The notes beneath the pieces were generated by a model. That model saw nothing but the letters and a program-made list of their open reading frames with translations. It did not search any database and was not told where the DNA came from. This document shows positions 8,376 to 17,755 of a DNA stretch of 64,000 nt, in pieces (position 1 is the first letter of the stretch; every line of letters starts with the position of its first letter). Source of the stretch: PNNG01 sp046291695 (lineage in GTDB: Bacteria > Bacteroidota > Bacteroidia > UBA7662); NCBI GenBank assembly GCA_046291695.1, contig JBKBSO010000003.1, positions 124,001-188,000 on the forward strand, read 5' to 3'. Position numbers and translations under genes: made by a program.

Positions 8376-11300
8376 TTACTGTTCTTTACCGTGGCAAGCT
8401 TTGAATTTTTTTCCACTTCCGCAAGGACAAGGGTCATTTCGGCCGATTTTTGGGCCTACATGCACCGGCTGCACGGGTCGTGGCGCTTCAGCTTGTGGCA
8501 TGGGCTGACCCCCACCCACTGGCGCGCTGCTGCTGCTGGTATACGCTGGCTTGTTGGCTTGTAGTTGTGGCTGCGGTGCACGCGGCATGGGGCGCTGCTC
8601 ACGTACTTGCTCCGGATTTTGCACTGGAATTGTGCCCTGAAACAACATGCCCGTAGCTTCGGAATTCAATTCGGTGAGCATGCGCTCAAAAAGGTTAAAA
8701 GATTCCATCTTATATACCACCAGCGGGTCTTTTTGCTCGTAAACGGCATTTTGAACCGACTGTTTGAGCTCATCCATATCGCGCAAATGGTTCTTCCAGG
8801 ACTCATCGATGAGCATGAGCATAATGCCTTTCTCAAATTCGGTGATAATTTCGCGACACTCGGTTTCGTAAGCCTTCTTCAGATTTACGCCTACCTGCAT
8901 GCCCTTATTGCCCATTTGAAAAGGCACTACAATATTTTCAACGGTATCGCCTTTTTGCTCAAATACCGAATTAATCACAGGTTGGGCCATAAGTGCTACA
9001 CGCTCATTCTTGGCATCGTAAGCGGCAAGCGCTTGCTGTGCAAGGCTATCCGACAGTTGCTCCAACTTGGCCTTCAGAAAAGTCTCTTGATCAATTTTTG
9101 TTTCGAGGGCAAACATACGAATCACGTCGAGCTGGAACGCTTCGTAATCCTGTGCATCGCGATGACGCTCAACCAAATCAGTGGCCACATCGCTAATCAT
9201 ATTGCGGATATCAATATTCAAACGCTCGCCATACAAGGCATGGCGACGCTTTCGATAAATGACCTCACGTTGCGAGTTCATTACATCGTCATATTCTAAC
9301 AAACGCTTACGTATGCCAAAGTTGTTTTCTTCCACCTTCTTCTGAGCCCGCTCAATAGATTTGGTAATCATGGAATGCTGAATAACCTCGCCTTCCTTAT
9401 AACCAAAAGTATCCATCACTTTGCTGATGCGCTCCGAGCCAAACAAACGCATAAGGTTGTCTTCGAGCGATACAAAAAATTGGGATGAACCCGGGTCGCC
9501 TTGACGACCGGCACGACCACGTAACTGACGGTCGACTCGGCGCGATTCGTGACGCTCCGTACCGATGATGGCCAAACCACCAGCTTCTTTCACCCCTGGG
9601 CCAAGCTTAATGTCGGTACCACGACCGGCCATATTGGTGGCAATGGTTACGGTGCCAGCGCGTCCGGCTTCCGCTACGATATCGGCCTCACGCTGGTGCT
9701 GCTTCGCATTGAGCACATTGTGCTTAATCTTGCGCAGGGTTAACATCCGGCTAAGTAATTCGGAAGTTTCCACGGAAGTAGTACCCACCAATACCGGCCT
9801 GCCGGCTTCTACCAGCTTCACCGTTTCGTCGATGATGGCGTTGTATTTTTCGCGTATGGTTTTGTATACCATATCCTCTACATCCTTCCGCACAATCGGG
9901 CGGTTTGTAGGAATTACCACTACATCGAGTTTGTAGATTTCCCACAATTCACCAGCCTCGGTTTCCGCCGTACCCGTCATACCTGCCAGTTTGTGGTACA
10001 TTCGAAAAAAGTTTTGCAGGGTAACCGTGGCAAAGGTTTGGGTAGCGGCTTCCACCTTTACATTTTCCTTGGCTTCAATGGCTTGGTGCAAGCCGTCGCT
10101 GTATCGGCGTCCATCAAGCACACGACCGGTTTGCTCATCTACTATTTTTACCTTGTTCTGATCAACAATGTATTCCACATCACGCTCAAACAAGCAATAA
10201 GCTTTAAGCAGTTGGTTCATGGTGTGAATTCGCTCCGACTTCACCTGAAAATCGGCCATCAGTTTGGCTTTTTTATCGGCTTTTTCGGCGGTAGTCAACT
10301 CGCTCTTTTCAATTTCGGCCACCTCGGCACCCACATCGGGCATGATGAAGAAACTGGTATCCTCACCCGTGGCAGTAATCAGCTCAATGCCTTTTTCGGT
10401 AAGCTCTATGGTGTTGTTTTTTTCGTCGATGGTGAAAAAGAGGGGCTCATCGGCCTTGTGCATCTCCTTCTGCTGATTTTCGAGGTAAATGGACTCGGTT
10501 TTTTGGAGCTGCGCACGCATACCAGACTCACTCAAAAATTTAATGAGCGCCTTATTCTTGGGTAATCCGCGATAAGCCCTGAACAAAGCCAAACCGCCTT
10601 CCTGCGTATTTCCGGCGGCCAAAAGCTTCTTGGCATCGGCAAGTGCGGTGTTCACAAAACGCTTTTGGGCATCTACCAAACGCTCGATGCGCGGCTTGAG
10701 CTCCTGAAATTCATGGATGTCGCCACGAGGCACCGGACCACTGATGATGAGCGGGGTACGGGCATCGTCAATCAACACCGAATCCACCTCATCCACCATA
10801 GCAAAATGATGCTTGCGCTGTACCAAAGCTTCTGGGGCATGCGCCATATTGTCGCGCAAGTAGTCGAAACCAAACTCGTTATTGGTGCCGTAAGTGATGT
10901 CGGCCAAATAAGCCTGCCTGCGATGCGGCGAGTTGGGCTGATGCTTATCAATACAATCTACAGTTAGTCCATGAAACTGAAAAAGCGGACCATTCCACTC
11001 AGCATCACGTTTGGCGAGGTAGTCGTTTACAGTTACCAGGTGTACACCCATACCACTCAAGGCATTGAGGTAAGCAGGCAAGGTCGATACCAGGGTTTTA
11101 CCTTCACCCGTTGCCATTTCGGCAATTTTACCGCCATGCAACACCATACCACCAATGAGCTGCACATCGTAATGAATCATGTTCCACACCACCTCGCTGC
11201 CGGCTGCCATCCAGCGGTTTTGATAAATGGCCTTATCGCCCTCGATGCGTACAAAATCCTTAGTCGCTGCCAAATCACGATCAGCTTGTGTGGCCGTAAC

Positions 11301-11699
11301 TTCCAATGTTTCGTTTTCGGTAAACCTGCGTGCCGTTTCTTTGACCACCGCAAATGCCTCGGGCAACAAATGATCGAGCAGACTTTCAAGCTGCTCATCA
11401 CGCTCCTTTTCGAGCTTATCGATTTGACTGTATAGCTCAAAGCGACCTTCTACATCCGATGCTGGTAATTTTTCGACTTCAGCCTTAATGCTTTCGAGCT
11501 GCTGATCTAAGTCTGCCAATCCATCAGCAATCCGCTGCTTAAACTCCTGTGTTTTTGCCCGTAGTTCATCGTTCGATAAGGACTTAAGGGCTGCGTAATG
11601 GGTATTTATTTCGTCAACGCGTGGCAAAAGTTGCTTGATATCGCGTTCCGACTTATTGCCAAAAATGCTGTTGATTGCTTTGCTTACAAAACCTAACAT
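8376..11699 (-). CDS. secA: Preprotein translocase ATPase SecA
   Basis: 1107 residues, cytoplasmic motor that drives proteins through SecYEG. The N-terminal SecA motif, Walker A (MATGEGKTLV, about 195-204), DEVDSVLIDDARTPLIISG, the helicase-like ATNMAGRGTDIKLG and RAGRQGDPGSSQF are all intact. The C-terminus ends in the zinc-binding SEC-C motif DPCPCGSGKKFKACHG. Walker A lies about 95 residues later than in E. coli SecA because of insertions around residues 50-165, typical of Bacteroidota. A -7 box lies 35 bp upstream. It heads the run with deoC, the SPOR gene and the M20 gene. Confidence 0.97.
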   Translation of the reverse strand: MLGFVSKAINSIFGNKSERDIKQLLPRVDEINTHYAALKSLSNDELRAKTQEFKQRIADGLADLDQQLESIKAEVEKLPASDVEGRFELYSQIDKLEKERDEQLESLLDHLLPEAFAVVKETARRFTENETLEVTATQADRDLAATKDFVRIEGDKAIYQNRWMAAGSEVVWNMIHYDVQLIGGMVLHGGKIAEMATGEGKTLVSTLPAYLNALSGMGVHLVTVNDYLAKRDAEWNGPLFQFHGLTVDCIDKHQPNSPHRRQAYLADITYGTNNEFGFDYLRDNMAHAPEALVQRKHHFAMVDEVDSVLIDDARTPLIISGPVPRGDIHEFQELKPRIERLVDAQKRFVNTALADAKKLLAAGNTQEGGLALFRAYRGLPKNKALIKFLSESGMRAQLQKTESIYLENQQKEMHKADEPLFFTIDEKNNTIELTEKGIELITATGEDTSFFIMPDVGAEVAEIEKSELTTAEKADKKAKLMADFQVKSERIHTMNQLLKAYCLFERDVEYIVDQNKVKIVDEQTGRVLDGRRYSDGLHQAIEAKENVKVEAATQTFATVTLQNFFRMYHKLAGMTGTAETEAGELWEIYKLDVVVIPTNRPIVRKDVEDMVYKTIREKYNAIIDETVKLVEAGRPVLVGTTSVETSELLSRMLTLRKIKHNVLNAKQHQREADIVAEAGRAGTVTIATNMAGRGTDIKLGPGVKEAGGLAIIGTERHESRRVDRQLRGRAGRQGDPGSSQFFVSLEDNLMRLFGSERISKVMDTFGYKEGEVIQHSMITKSIERAQKKVEENNFGIRKRLLEYDDVMNSQREVIYRKRRHALYGERLNIDIRNMISDVATDLVERHRDAQDYEAFQLDVIRMFALETKIDQETFLKAKLEQLSDSLAQQALAAYDAKNERVALMAQPVINSVFEQKGDTVENIVVPFQMGNKGMQVGVNLKKAYETECREIITEFEKGIMLMLIDESWKNHLRDMDELKQSVQNAVYEQKDPLVVYKMESFNLFERMLTELNSEATGMLFQGTIPVQNPEQVREQRPMPRAPQPQLQANKPAYTSSSSAPVGGGQPMPQAEAPRPVQPVHVGPKIGRNDPCPCGSGKKFKACHGKEQ

Positions 11700-11734
11700 G
11701 TAATCTATTGTCTATGAGTGATGCTTAAACCTGC

Positions 11735-11742
11735 CAAAGTTA
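11735..11742 (-). promoter_or_regulatory. Candidate -7 element upstream of secA
   Basis: TAACTTTG on the minus strand matches TAnnTTTG exactly, 35 bp before the secA ATG. No TTG lies at the usual 17-23 bp upstream (the nearest is at 26 bp), so the promoter call is tentative. Confidence 0.35.
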
Positions 11743-11918
11743 GCAAATAGGCAGCAGCATTGATAGCCCAAGCTGCTTTTGTTAACCGACACGCCTCTGG
11801 CACAAGAATGAAGCCAAGCATTACAAAGCGGCAATATAGGCTTGGGCTGTTGTAAAGCCTGACAATTTGACTGAAAAATTAATTTTGATTTAATGTTATT
11901 TCCATTAAATTCAACCTA
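11743..11918. other. Intergenic region with a 9-bp inverted repeat, no gene seen
   Basis: No coding frame is supported. AGCCCAAGC (11765-11773) and its exact reverse complement GCTTGGGCT (11840-11848) flank a 66-bp spacer. A second pair, TTACAA/TTGTAA (11821-11826 and 11850-11855), encloses the right arm. These could form a folded RNA or mark the edge of a lost element, but nothing identifies it. Confidence 0.4.
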
Positions 11919-12540
11919 ATGAAAAAGCACTTATGGTCACTAGCTATACTGCTGTTCTCCCTTATGGGCTGTGAACTAATTCATACAGCCCTTTCCTATG
12001 CCTGAGGCAACCACAACTGTTGCAGATACAGCAGATTTCCGCATTGGCGATGACGTCATCATTCCAAGAGGCGGAGTAACGAAGCGAAATTTCATCCACA
12101 ATCTACAGTAGAATTACTTGTATTTCAATATGCTGTGCAAAAGCAATAATTGAGGATTAAACTACGATTTTAGTTTAGAACTTAACGACAGCCTTTTGTT
12201 TGGCAGGAGTTATGCCCCCGATCGAGCTTGCCCAAGAAAATTTTCTGTACCTCCTGGCAGCATGTGTGTAACGCTCGAGAACAAAAACACCGGAAGGATT
12301 TACGAAGGCAACGTTAATCATGCTTTCGATTTGCGCATTTCCCATTTAGCCTATGGTGCTTTAACACCTGCACTTTGGCTGAGCAGTTTTGTGGATACTA
12401 TCAGAACGCACCAGCGCTCCATTATTTGTTCTAGCAGCTTTTCAGGCACCTTAGCCGCCGCTAATGGCGACTTAATTTCCATTGAAGACGGCCGCTTTGA
12501 CTTTTCCAGCCACGAAGATCTGCTATTGCTTCATCCATAA
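11919..12540 (+). pseudogene. Decayed lipoprotein gene
   Basis: An ATG at 11919 opens a clean lipoprotein signal peptide (MKKHLWSLAILLFSLMGC, lipobox LMGC), but the frame stops at 12003-12005. The +1 frame then reads on with ordinary-looking protein: MPEATTTVADTADFRIGDD..., a TAG at 12109-12111, a short stretch, a TGA at 12151-12153, then ~128 residues to the TAA at 12538-12540. All downstream pieces share one frame, so one frameshift and two nonsense changes would explain the region. No family is recognised. A 28-residue functional lipopeptide cannot be excluded, but a dead exported lipoprotein fits better. Confidence 0.55.
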
Positions 12541-12556
12541 ATTCCCCTCCGAAGCA

Positions 12557-12651
12557 CCCAGACCGCAGCGTCTGGGAGCACGAAGTGCGCTCTCCAGTGA
12601 GCGAAGCGAACGCTCCCCAGCACGAAGTGCGCTCCCCGCGAGCCAGCGAGC
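12557..12651. repeat. Cluster of short GC-rich palindromes with a 16-bp direct repeat
   Basis: Within 95 bp I can fold: CCCAGAC/GTCTGGG (12557-12576), GCAC-GAA-GTGC (12578-12588), GAGCG/CGCTC (12599-12615), GCAC-GAA-GTGC again (12620-12630) and GCTC/GAGC (12631-12643). The 16-mer AGCACGAAGTGCGCTC is exactly repeated at 12577-12592 and 12619-12634. A GCGAGC direct pair ends the cluster. It fills the gap between the 3' end of the decayed lipoprotein gene and the 3' end of smpB, and is much richer in G+C than the DNA just before it. REP-like repeats or layered terminators are possible readings. Confidence 0.7.
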
Positions 12652-12653
12652 AC

Positions 12654-13097
12654 TCACTCCCGCTCCATATCCCGCTTCATATCCCTTTCCTTCACCGAAT
12701 CCCGCTTATCGTGCATTTTTTTTCCCCGCGCCAAAGCAATCTCTAACTTGGCATAACCCCGCTCGTTGATATACAGCCGGGTAGGCACAATGGTTAACCC
12801 TTTTTCCTTGGTGCGGTGCAAAAGCTTTTTAAGTTCTTGTTTATTCAGCAACAACTGCCGGTCGCGCATAGGCTCGTGGTTGAGCCAACTGGCTTCTTTA
12901 TAAGCACTGATATGTAAATTGCGTACCACCAATTTTGGACCTGCAAAGCTGCAATAAGCATCGCCCATATTCACCTTGCCCTGTCTGATGCTTTTGATCT
13001 CGGAGCCCGTGAGCAACATGCCGGCTTCAAACTTTTGTAGAAGTTCGTATTCAAATCCTGCTTTGCGGTTGTTAATATTTATGGGGTTTGCCGACAT
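12654..13097 (-). CDS. smpB: SsrA-binding protein SmpB (tmRNA partner in trans-translation)
   Basis: 147 residues from the ATG at 13097. A TTG three codons upstream would extend the frame, but it lies inside the -7 promoter box. SmpB carries tmRNA into stalled ribosomes. Hallmarks: INNRKAGFEYELL, LTGSEIKSIRQGKVNMGDAYC, the VVRNLHISAYKEA loop, RDRQLLLNKQELKKL and the LYINERGYAKLEIALARGKK helix leading to the C-terminal tail. The tail ends with a duplicated RDM motif (KRDMERE), richer in acidic residues than the usual basic tail. The stop is 2 bp from the palindrome cluster. Confidence 0.95.
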   Translation of the reverse strand: MSANPININNRKAGFEYELLQKFEAGMLLTGSEIKSIRQGKVNMGDAYCSFAGPKLVVRNLHISAYKEASWLNHEPMRDRQLLLNKQELKKLLHRTKEKGLTIVPTRLYINERGYAKLEIALARGKKMHDKRDSVKERDMKRDMERE

Positions 13098-13103
13098 GGT
13101 GGG

Positions 13104-13134
13104 CAAAAATACATTTAATACAGCCTAGGCACAA
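13104..13134 (-). promoter_or_regulatory. Bacteroidota-type promoter of smpB
   Basis: On the minus strand, TTG (13132-13134), 20 bp, then TATTTTTG (13104-13111). The -7 box ends 6 bp before the chosen ATG, so the leader is expected to be very short. The position argues against the upstream TTG start. Confidence 0.6.
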
Positions 13135-13433
13135 GCTTTTAACCGGCAGTGCGTGTAATATTGAGTGTCGGGCTACGCGATGAGAGGTTTTGAGATGAGA
13201 AAAGATGAGAAAGGGGGTATTTGGGTAGTGCGCGTTTGCAACTGCTCGCAATTGAACGACTTCAAAGCAGGAATTGACCGCAGTCCGCAGTCCATTGCTT
13301 TGTAGAGCAGACTGGAAACTGACTAAGCTTGAGCAGCTTCGACGCTGTTCAAAAAATGTATTGCATCGATGTCGTTCATATGCCAAAAGCCTAACATCCG
13401 CATCAACCCAACTTCTCTCTCAAAAAACCAAAC
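13135..13433. other. Gene-free region between smpB and priA
   Basis: No convincing gene; the one long minus-strand frame here has no plausible start context or family. I see only small repeats: a GATGAGAAAA/GATGAGAAAG tandem near 13200, a doubled CCGCAGT near 13280, the inverted pair CAAAGCA/TGCTTTG bracketing it, and a GAGCAGC/GCTGTTC hairpin near 13330-13350. None is a clear terminator for priA, because no T-run follows on the minus strand. Confidence 0.4.
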
Positions 13434-15902
13434 CTAATACGGATCAACATCCTGGTAAATGCGCAGGCCTTTGAGCAAAGGGTCGGTTTCGAGCTTGAAC
13501 AAACAGTCTTTGACAAATGCCTTCACCTTGGCCGGATCCATTTTATCGCGCTCCATTTTAATGAGCAGCTCGCGGTGGTATTCATCGCGGATGCGCTCAA
13601 TGACCGGCGTAGCCGGCCCTTTGACCCGCTCGCCCAGGGCTTTTACCAGCATGGCCCCCAATTTTTGCGCTGCCAAAGTCACCGTGGGCTGCTCCCGGTG
13701 CCGCAAATTGATGTGGATGAGGCGGGTGTAAGGCGGGTAACTGTGTAGGGAGCGCTCTGTTAATTCCAGCTCAGCAAAGGCATGGTAATCGTGCCGCTTC
13801 AGCAGCTTAAAAATGGCCCGGCCGGGCTCTCGGGTTTGGATGATTACCCGGCCTTTGATTTCGCGCCTGCCTGCCCGGCCGCTCACCTGCTCCAACAACT
13901 GAAAAGTGCGTTCGTTGGCCCTGAAATCGGGCATGCGCAAACTTTGATCGGCATTGAGCACCCCCACCAGGGTTACCTTGTCGAAATCGAGGCCTTTGGT
14001 GACCATTTGGGTGCCAATAAGGATGTCGATTTTGCCTTGCTCAAAATTGCGGATGATGTCGGCAAAGGCATGCTTTTTTCGGGTGGCATCGAGGTCGAGC
14101 CGGGCAATGGCTGCCTCCGGAAACAAAATAGCGATGGCCTCTTCTACCCTTTCGGTACCAAAACCTTTGGTAACCAGTTTGGTACTGCCGCAGGCCTTGC
14201 AAGCCGGTACGGGCGGTTCTTTGTAACCACAATAGTGGCAACGCATTTGGTGTTGCAGTTTGTGGTAGGTGAGCGTGATGTCGCAGCTTACGCACTCGGG
14301 CGACCAGCCGCAATCGGCACACTCGGTATATGGCACATAACCCCGGCGGTTTTGGAACAAGATCACCTGCTCGCCTTTGGCCAGGGTTTCCTGAATGGCG
14401 GTGTAGAGGGTGCCGGTGAGCTCGGCCTTCATCAGCTTGTCGCGGGTTTCGGTGCGGATGTCGGCCAGCTGTATGTCGGGCAGCTGCACCCCGCCAAAAC
14501 GCTCGCTTAAACTCACCAAGGCGTATTTGCCCTGCTGGGCCAATTGCCAACTTTCGACCGAAGGTGTGGCCGAACCCAGCAGCACCTTGGCCTGGTGTTC
14601 GCGCGCCAGCCACAGGGCAGCATCGCGGGCGTGGTAGCGCGGAGCCGGATCGGTTTGCTTGTAGGAGGGGTCGTGTTCCTCGTCGACCACAATCAAACCC
14701 AAGCGCTCGAAAGGCAAAAAAAGCGAAGAACGGGCACCCAGTACCACCTGAACCCGACCTTCGTGCACTTGCTGCCAGAGTTCGGCACGCTCGTCGTCGG
14801 TAAAGCGCGAGTGAAACACCCCCACCGTGGTGCCCAGGTAGCGCCGTAAGCGCTCGATGAGTTGGGCAGTGAGCGTAATTTCGGGCACCATGTACAGCAC
14901 TTGCCGTCCATTGGCCACGGCAGCCTTGATGAGCTCGATGTACAAAAGCGTTTTGCCACTGCCGGTGATGCCGTGCAGTAAAACTGTATTTTTTTGCGCC
15001 CAGGCTTCCTCAATTTGCGTCAGGGCCTTGCTTTGGGCGGGCGACAAGCCATAGGCTTCTTCCCTGCCCTTGCTGGGCGGTAGCCGATCGACCCGCAATT
15101 TGTGGTGCACCAAAATGCCTTTTTCAAGCAAGGCATTCAGGGCCGTCGGGCTCAAGCCTTCGCGCCCCAACAAATCGGCACGCGGCACCAGCCCATAATC
15201 GCGGGCTTGCACCAGGTACTGCATCAGCACATCCATTTGTTTGGGGGCACGCGTTTCGAGCTCGTCGCAGAGTGGCGCCAGGGCGGCATCCGACTGCCAG
15301 GCCTCGGCCAACTGGTAAAACGACTCGCGCTTTTCGCGGTAGCCACCGGCCAGCGATTCTTTGGTGACAACCCACTGCATATTCACCATATCGCGCAGCA
15401 GGGGCATCACCGTTTTGCGCTGCAGCAATTGCTGTATTTCGGCCATGCGCAGCTCTTTTTTGTGGCGCAGCAACTGCAACACCAAGCCGGCATCGGTTTG
15501 TTCGTCGAGCCCCTCCGGCCAATCGTCTTTGCCCAAATCGGGATGTCGCAAAATGATGGTTTCGCTCCCAATGCGAAAGACCGATGGCAGGGCGGCTTGC
15601 ATCACATCGCCCAAAAAGCAGAGGTAATAATCGGCCAGCCAGGTCCAAAATTCCCCTAGTTTGGGTGGAATGAAGGCTTGCTCGTCGAGCAGTTCGAGCA
15701 AAGGCTTGGGGGTATAAGCAGTTGGTTTTTGCTTGTGTAGCTTCCACACCAAGCCCGTGTACATGCGGGTTTTGCCAAATTGCACCACCACCCGCGCGCC
15801 CGCTACCAAGTGCGACTGCCAATCGGCAGGCACGGCATAGGTATAGGTAGCCGGCAGGTGCAAGGGCAACAAAACATCGGCATAAAGCTGCGGTGCGGGC
15901 AT
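13434..15902 (-). CDS. priA: Primosomal replication restart helicase PriA
   Basis: 822 residues. PriA recognises collapsed replication forks and reloads the replicative helicase. The order is normal: N-terminal 3'-end-binding domain (VLLPLHLPATYTYAVP), Walker A at 311-318 (GITGSGKT), DEEH box (VVDEEHDPSYKQ), the zinc-binding insertion with four CxxC pairs (CADCGWSPECVSC, CHYCG, CKACG), then helicase motifs DLDATRKK, IGTQMVTKGLDFDKV and QVSGRAGR. The gene is visibly GC-rich (37 of 60 bases are G/C at 13681-13740). TAGTTTTGC lies 3 bp upstream of the ATG and resembles a -7 box without a clear -33. Confidence 0.96.
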   Translation of the reverse strand: MPAPQLYADVLLPLHLPATYTYAVPADWQSHLVAGARVVVQFGKTRMYTGLVWKLHKQKPTAYTPKPLLELLDEQAFIPPKLGEFWTWLADYYLCFLGDVMQAALPSVFRIGSETIILRHPDLGKDDWPEGLDEQTDAGLVLQLLRHKKELRMAEIQQLLQRKTVMPLLRDMVNMQWVVTKESLAGGYREKRESFYQLAEAWQSDAALAPLCDELETRAPKQMDVLMQYLVQARDYGLVPRADLLGREGLSPTALNALLEKGILVHHKLRVDRLPPSKGREEAYGLSPAQSKALTQIEEAWAQKNTVLLHGITGSGKTLLYIELIKAAVANGRQVLYMVPEITLTAQLIERLRRYLGTTVGVFHSRFTDDERAELWQQVHEGRVQVVLGARSSLFLPFERLGLIVVDEEHDPSYKQTDPAPRYHARDAALWLAREHQAKVLLGSATPSVESWQLAQQGKYALVSLSERFGGVQLPDIQLADIRTETRDKLMKAELTGTLYTAIQETLAKGEQVILFQNRRGYVPYTECADCGWSPECVSCDITLTYHKLQHQMRCHYCGYKEPPVPACKACGSTKLVTKGFGTERVEEAIAILFPEAAIARLDLDATRKKHAFADIIRNFEQGKIDILIGTQMVTKGLDFDKVTLVGVLNADQSLRMPDFRANERTFQLLEQVSGRAGRREIKGRVIIQTREPGRAIFKLLKRHDYHAFAELELTERSLHSYPPYTRLIHINLRHREQPTVTLAAQKLGAMLVKALGERVKGPATPVIERIRDEYHRELLIKMERDKMDPAKVKAFVKDCLFKLETDPLLKGLRIYQDVDPY

Positions 15903-16043
15903 GATGCAAAACTACAAAAGATCGTCAGGGGCTGGCAGTTGTGAATAAATTATGCCAAACAGATTAAGAATGATCATTTACTATCAGCCAGCACCGTCAT
16001 ATCGTATCAATACGCTATTCTAATTTTGAAATATTACTTTCAC

Positions 16044-16571
16044 TCATTCATGGTTCAATTCCATCGCCATCAACCAATCGCATTGATCCTCATTGCCTAG
16101 AGTAAAAACATGCTCGTCGAATTTTCGAAAGCCCATGTGTTCGTAAAAAGCAATGGCAGCGGTATTGTGTTCCCAAACCCCCAGCCAAATGCGTTCACAT
16201 CCTTTCAAGCGGGCTTGTTGAATGGCCGTATTGAGGAGTAAACGCCCGAATCCTTTGCCCTGCGCTTGTTGGAGCAGGTAAATGCGTTCGATTTCGAGGC
16301 TGTTAGGCATCTGTAAATCCGATTGTGCGCCGGACGCATTGATTTTCAGATAACCAACCATTTCATCCCCCCACCTAAGCCCATAAAACCACGATGATGG
16401 CGTTTGCAATTCTTGAAGCAATTGTGCCTCGCTAAAGGCGCGGTTGAGGTACTCGGCCAATTGCTCAGGGGAATTTTGTTCGGCGAAACTTTCGATAAAG
16501 GTGGTGCGTGCCAAATTTTGCAGCGGCAAAACATCGGCCGGAATCAACTTGAAAATACTTACTGCTGCCAA
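16044..16571 (-). CDS. GNAT-family N-acetyltransferase
   Basis: 175 residues with a TTG start; no ATG is available at the right place, so the true start is uncertain. The acetyl-CoA-binding motif A is clear (RIYLLQQAQGKGFGRLLL), preceded by the strand VGYLKIN and followed by GVWEHNTAAIAFYEHMGF, the GNAT motif B with its Tyr. It resembles general small-molecule or protein acetyltransferases. The substrate is unknown. It lies 36 bp downstream of the broken ATPase gene on the same strand. Confidence 0.82.
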   Translation of the reverse strand: MAAVSIFKLIPADVLPLQNLARTTFIESFAEQNSPEQLAEYLNRAFSEAQLLQELQTPSSWFYGLRWGDEMVGYLKINASGAQSDLQMPNSLEIERIYLLQQAQGKGFGRLLLNTAIQQARLKGCERIWLGVWEHNTAAIAFYEHMGFRKFDEHVFTLGNEDQCDWLMAMELNHE

Positions 16572-16607
16572 ACAACGAAGATGGGAAGACTTTTTGAAAT
16601 CTCCTGT

Positions 16608-17755
16608 CTAATACAAAAAACCAAACAACCACAAGGGAATGTGCCTTCCGCCGCCGGTTTCAGCATCGATGGCCAGGTAGGCCTGGGGCAGACCTTTGAG
16701 CTGCTGATCGGTTTTGCCAGGACCACCAATTTCGAACACAAAACTATCGTCAATCAAAAAATCGCCATAGCGCGGAGCAGTAACCTGGTGTACATGGCTC
16801 AACTGATTGAAAAAAAAGGTTTCGCGCACATTGCCCACATTGGCCTGTTCGGGCGAAAAAAGGTAGATGAAGTTGGTGTTCTGCAAATAAATTTTCTCGG
16901 GCTTTTGCAAATAGCTCACCCCTTTGTTTTCGCTGCGAAGCAACTTCAACAACTGGCCCTGGTGCATGATGTCGAGCAATTTGAGGATGGTGTTGAGCGG
17001 ACTTTCGATGCGCTCGGCCAATTTATTGATGTTTGGGGTAAAGGGCACAGTTTGGCTCAGCACAAACAGCAGTTTTTTCAGGTTGCGAGTGGTGGCATGC
17101 TGCAGCTCTTCGTAGGGAGCAATGTCGGCATCAATCACCAAATGCAAACTGTCTTGCAACTTTTGGAAGTACGAGGCCTTGGCTTCCATGAAATAGGGAA
17201 AATAGCCAAAGCGCAAATAATCCTGAAAATCGGCGGTCAGCTGCAGTTGGTCGCATAATTCGGGGGCCAGTTGCTGGTGGTGCTGCAGCAAATCGGGCAA
17301 GCTCAGTGGACTAAAATTTTGCTGGTACCTGAAGTTCAAAAATTCCCTGAACGACAAGCCGTGCAGCCGGTAAACGGTGGCCCGCCGCGAGAGGTCGGTA
17401 CTTCCCCGGGCAATATCGAGGATCGACGAGCCCGTGGCCCACATTTGAATGTCGTCGTAATCGTCGTACAGCTGCTTAAGGTCTTTCGACCAATGCTGGT
17501 AGCGGTGCACCTCGTCGAATAAAAACAACCGATAGCCCTTCTGATACAAGGCATCTACCGTTTCGACCAGGCGGTTGGTTTGGAAATAAAAATCATCGAG
17601 ACTGAGGTAAATTCCCTTTTGCCTGGCTTCGGCCAGGTATTGCAAAAGCAAGGTGGTTTCCCCGCACCACGAAAGCCCAGCACCATGGTTAGGCGTTGCG
17701 TTTGGTCGATTCGGCCCTTTCGCAGTAAATTCGCCCTATGAAATACGAGAAACAC
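16608..17755 (-). pseudogene. AAA ATPase (AAA_14/DUF4143 type) frameshifted inside Walker A
   Basis: The main frame (16608-17651) encodes an AAA_14-type protein: Walker B-like LFLFDEVHRYQHW, a sensor TGSSILDIARGSTDLSRR, then HGLSFREFLNFR and a C-terminal nuclease-like or regulatory region. Its N-terminal P-loop lies in the neighbouring frame (VLGFRGAGK, then nonsense PPCFCN). Adding one A to the GGGGAAACC run near 17667 restores GAGKTTLLLQYL and joins both pieces, so a single-base deletion (or sequencing error) has broken the gene in its catalytic motif. The start is uncertain; a GTG at 17755 would overlap the divergent ferredoxin gene by 18 bp. The family's role is generally unknown. Confidence 0.75.

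Noticed and set aside
9993..10565. Long plus-strand frames inside secA
   Set aside because: Antisense shadows of secA, with no RBS or family.
12557..12651. Possible CRISPR array
   Set aside because: Repeats are palindromic and irregular, only one 16-mer is exactly repeated, spacing is irregular and there are no cas genes.
12482..12769. A 95-codon plus-strand frame across the palindromes
   Set aside because: The Arg/Ser/Ala-rich translation is what the palindromic repeat gives in any frame, and it runs antisense into smpB.
13072..13386. A 104-codon minus-strand frame upstream of smpB
   Set aside because: It overlaps the start and promoter of smpB, has no family resemblance and an odd Cys/His-rich composition; I treat the region as non-coding.
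13782..14510. A long plus-strand frame (242 codons) inside priA
   Set aside because: It is antisense to the zinc-binding and helicase part of priA, which is clearly coding; GC-rich codon structure explains the long shadow frame.
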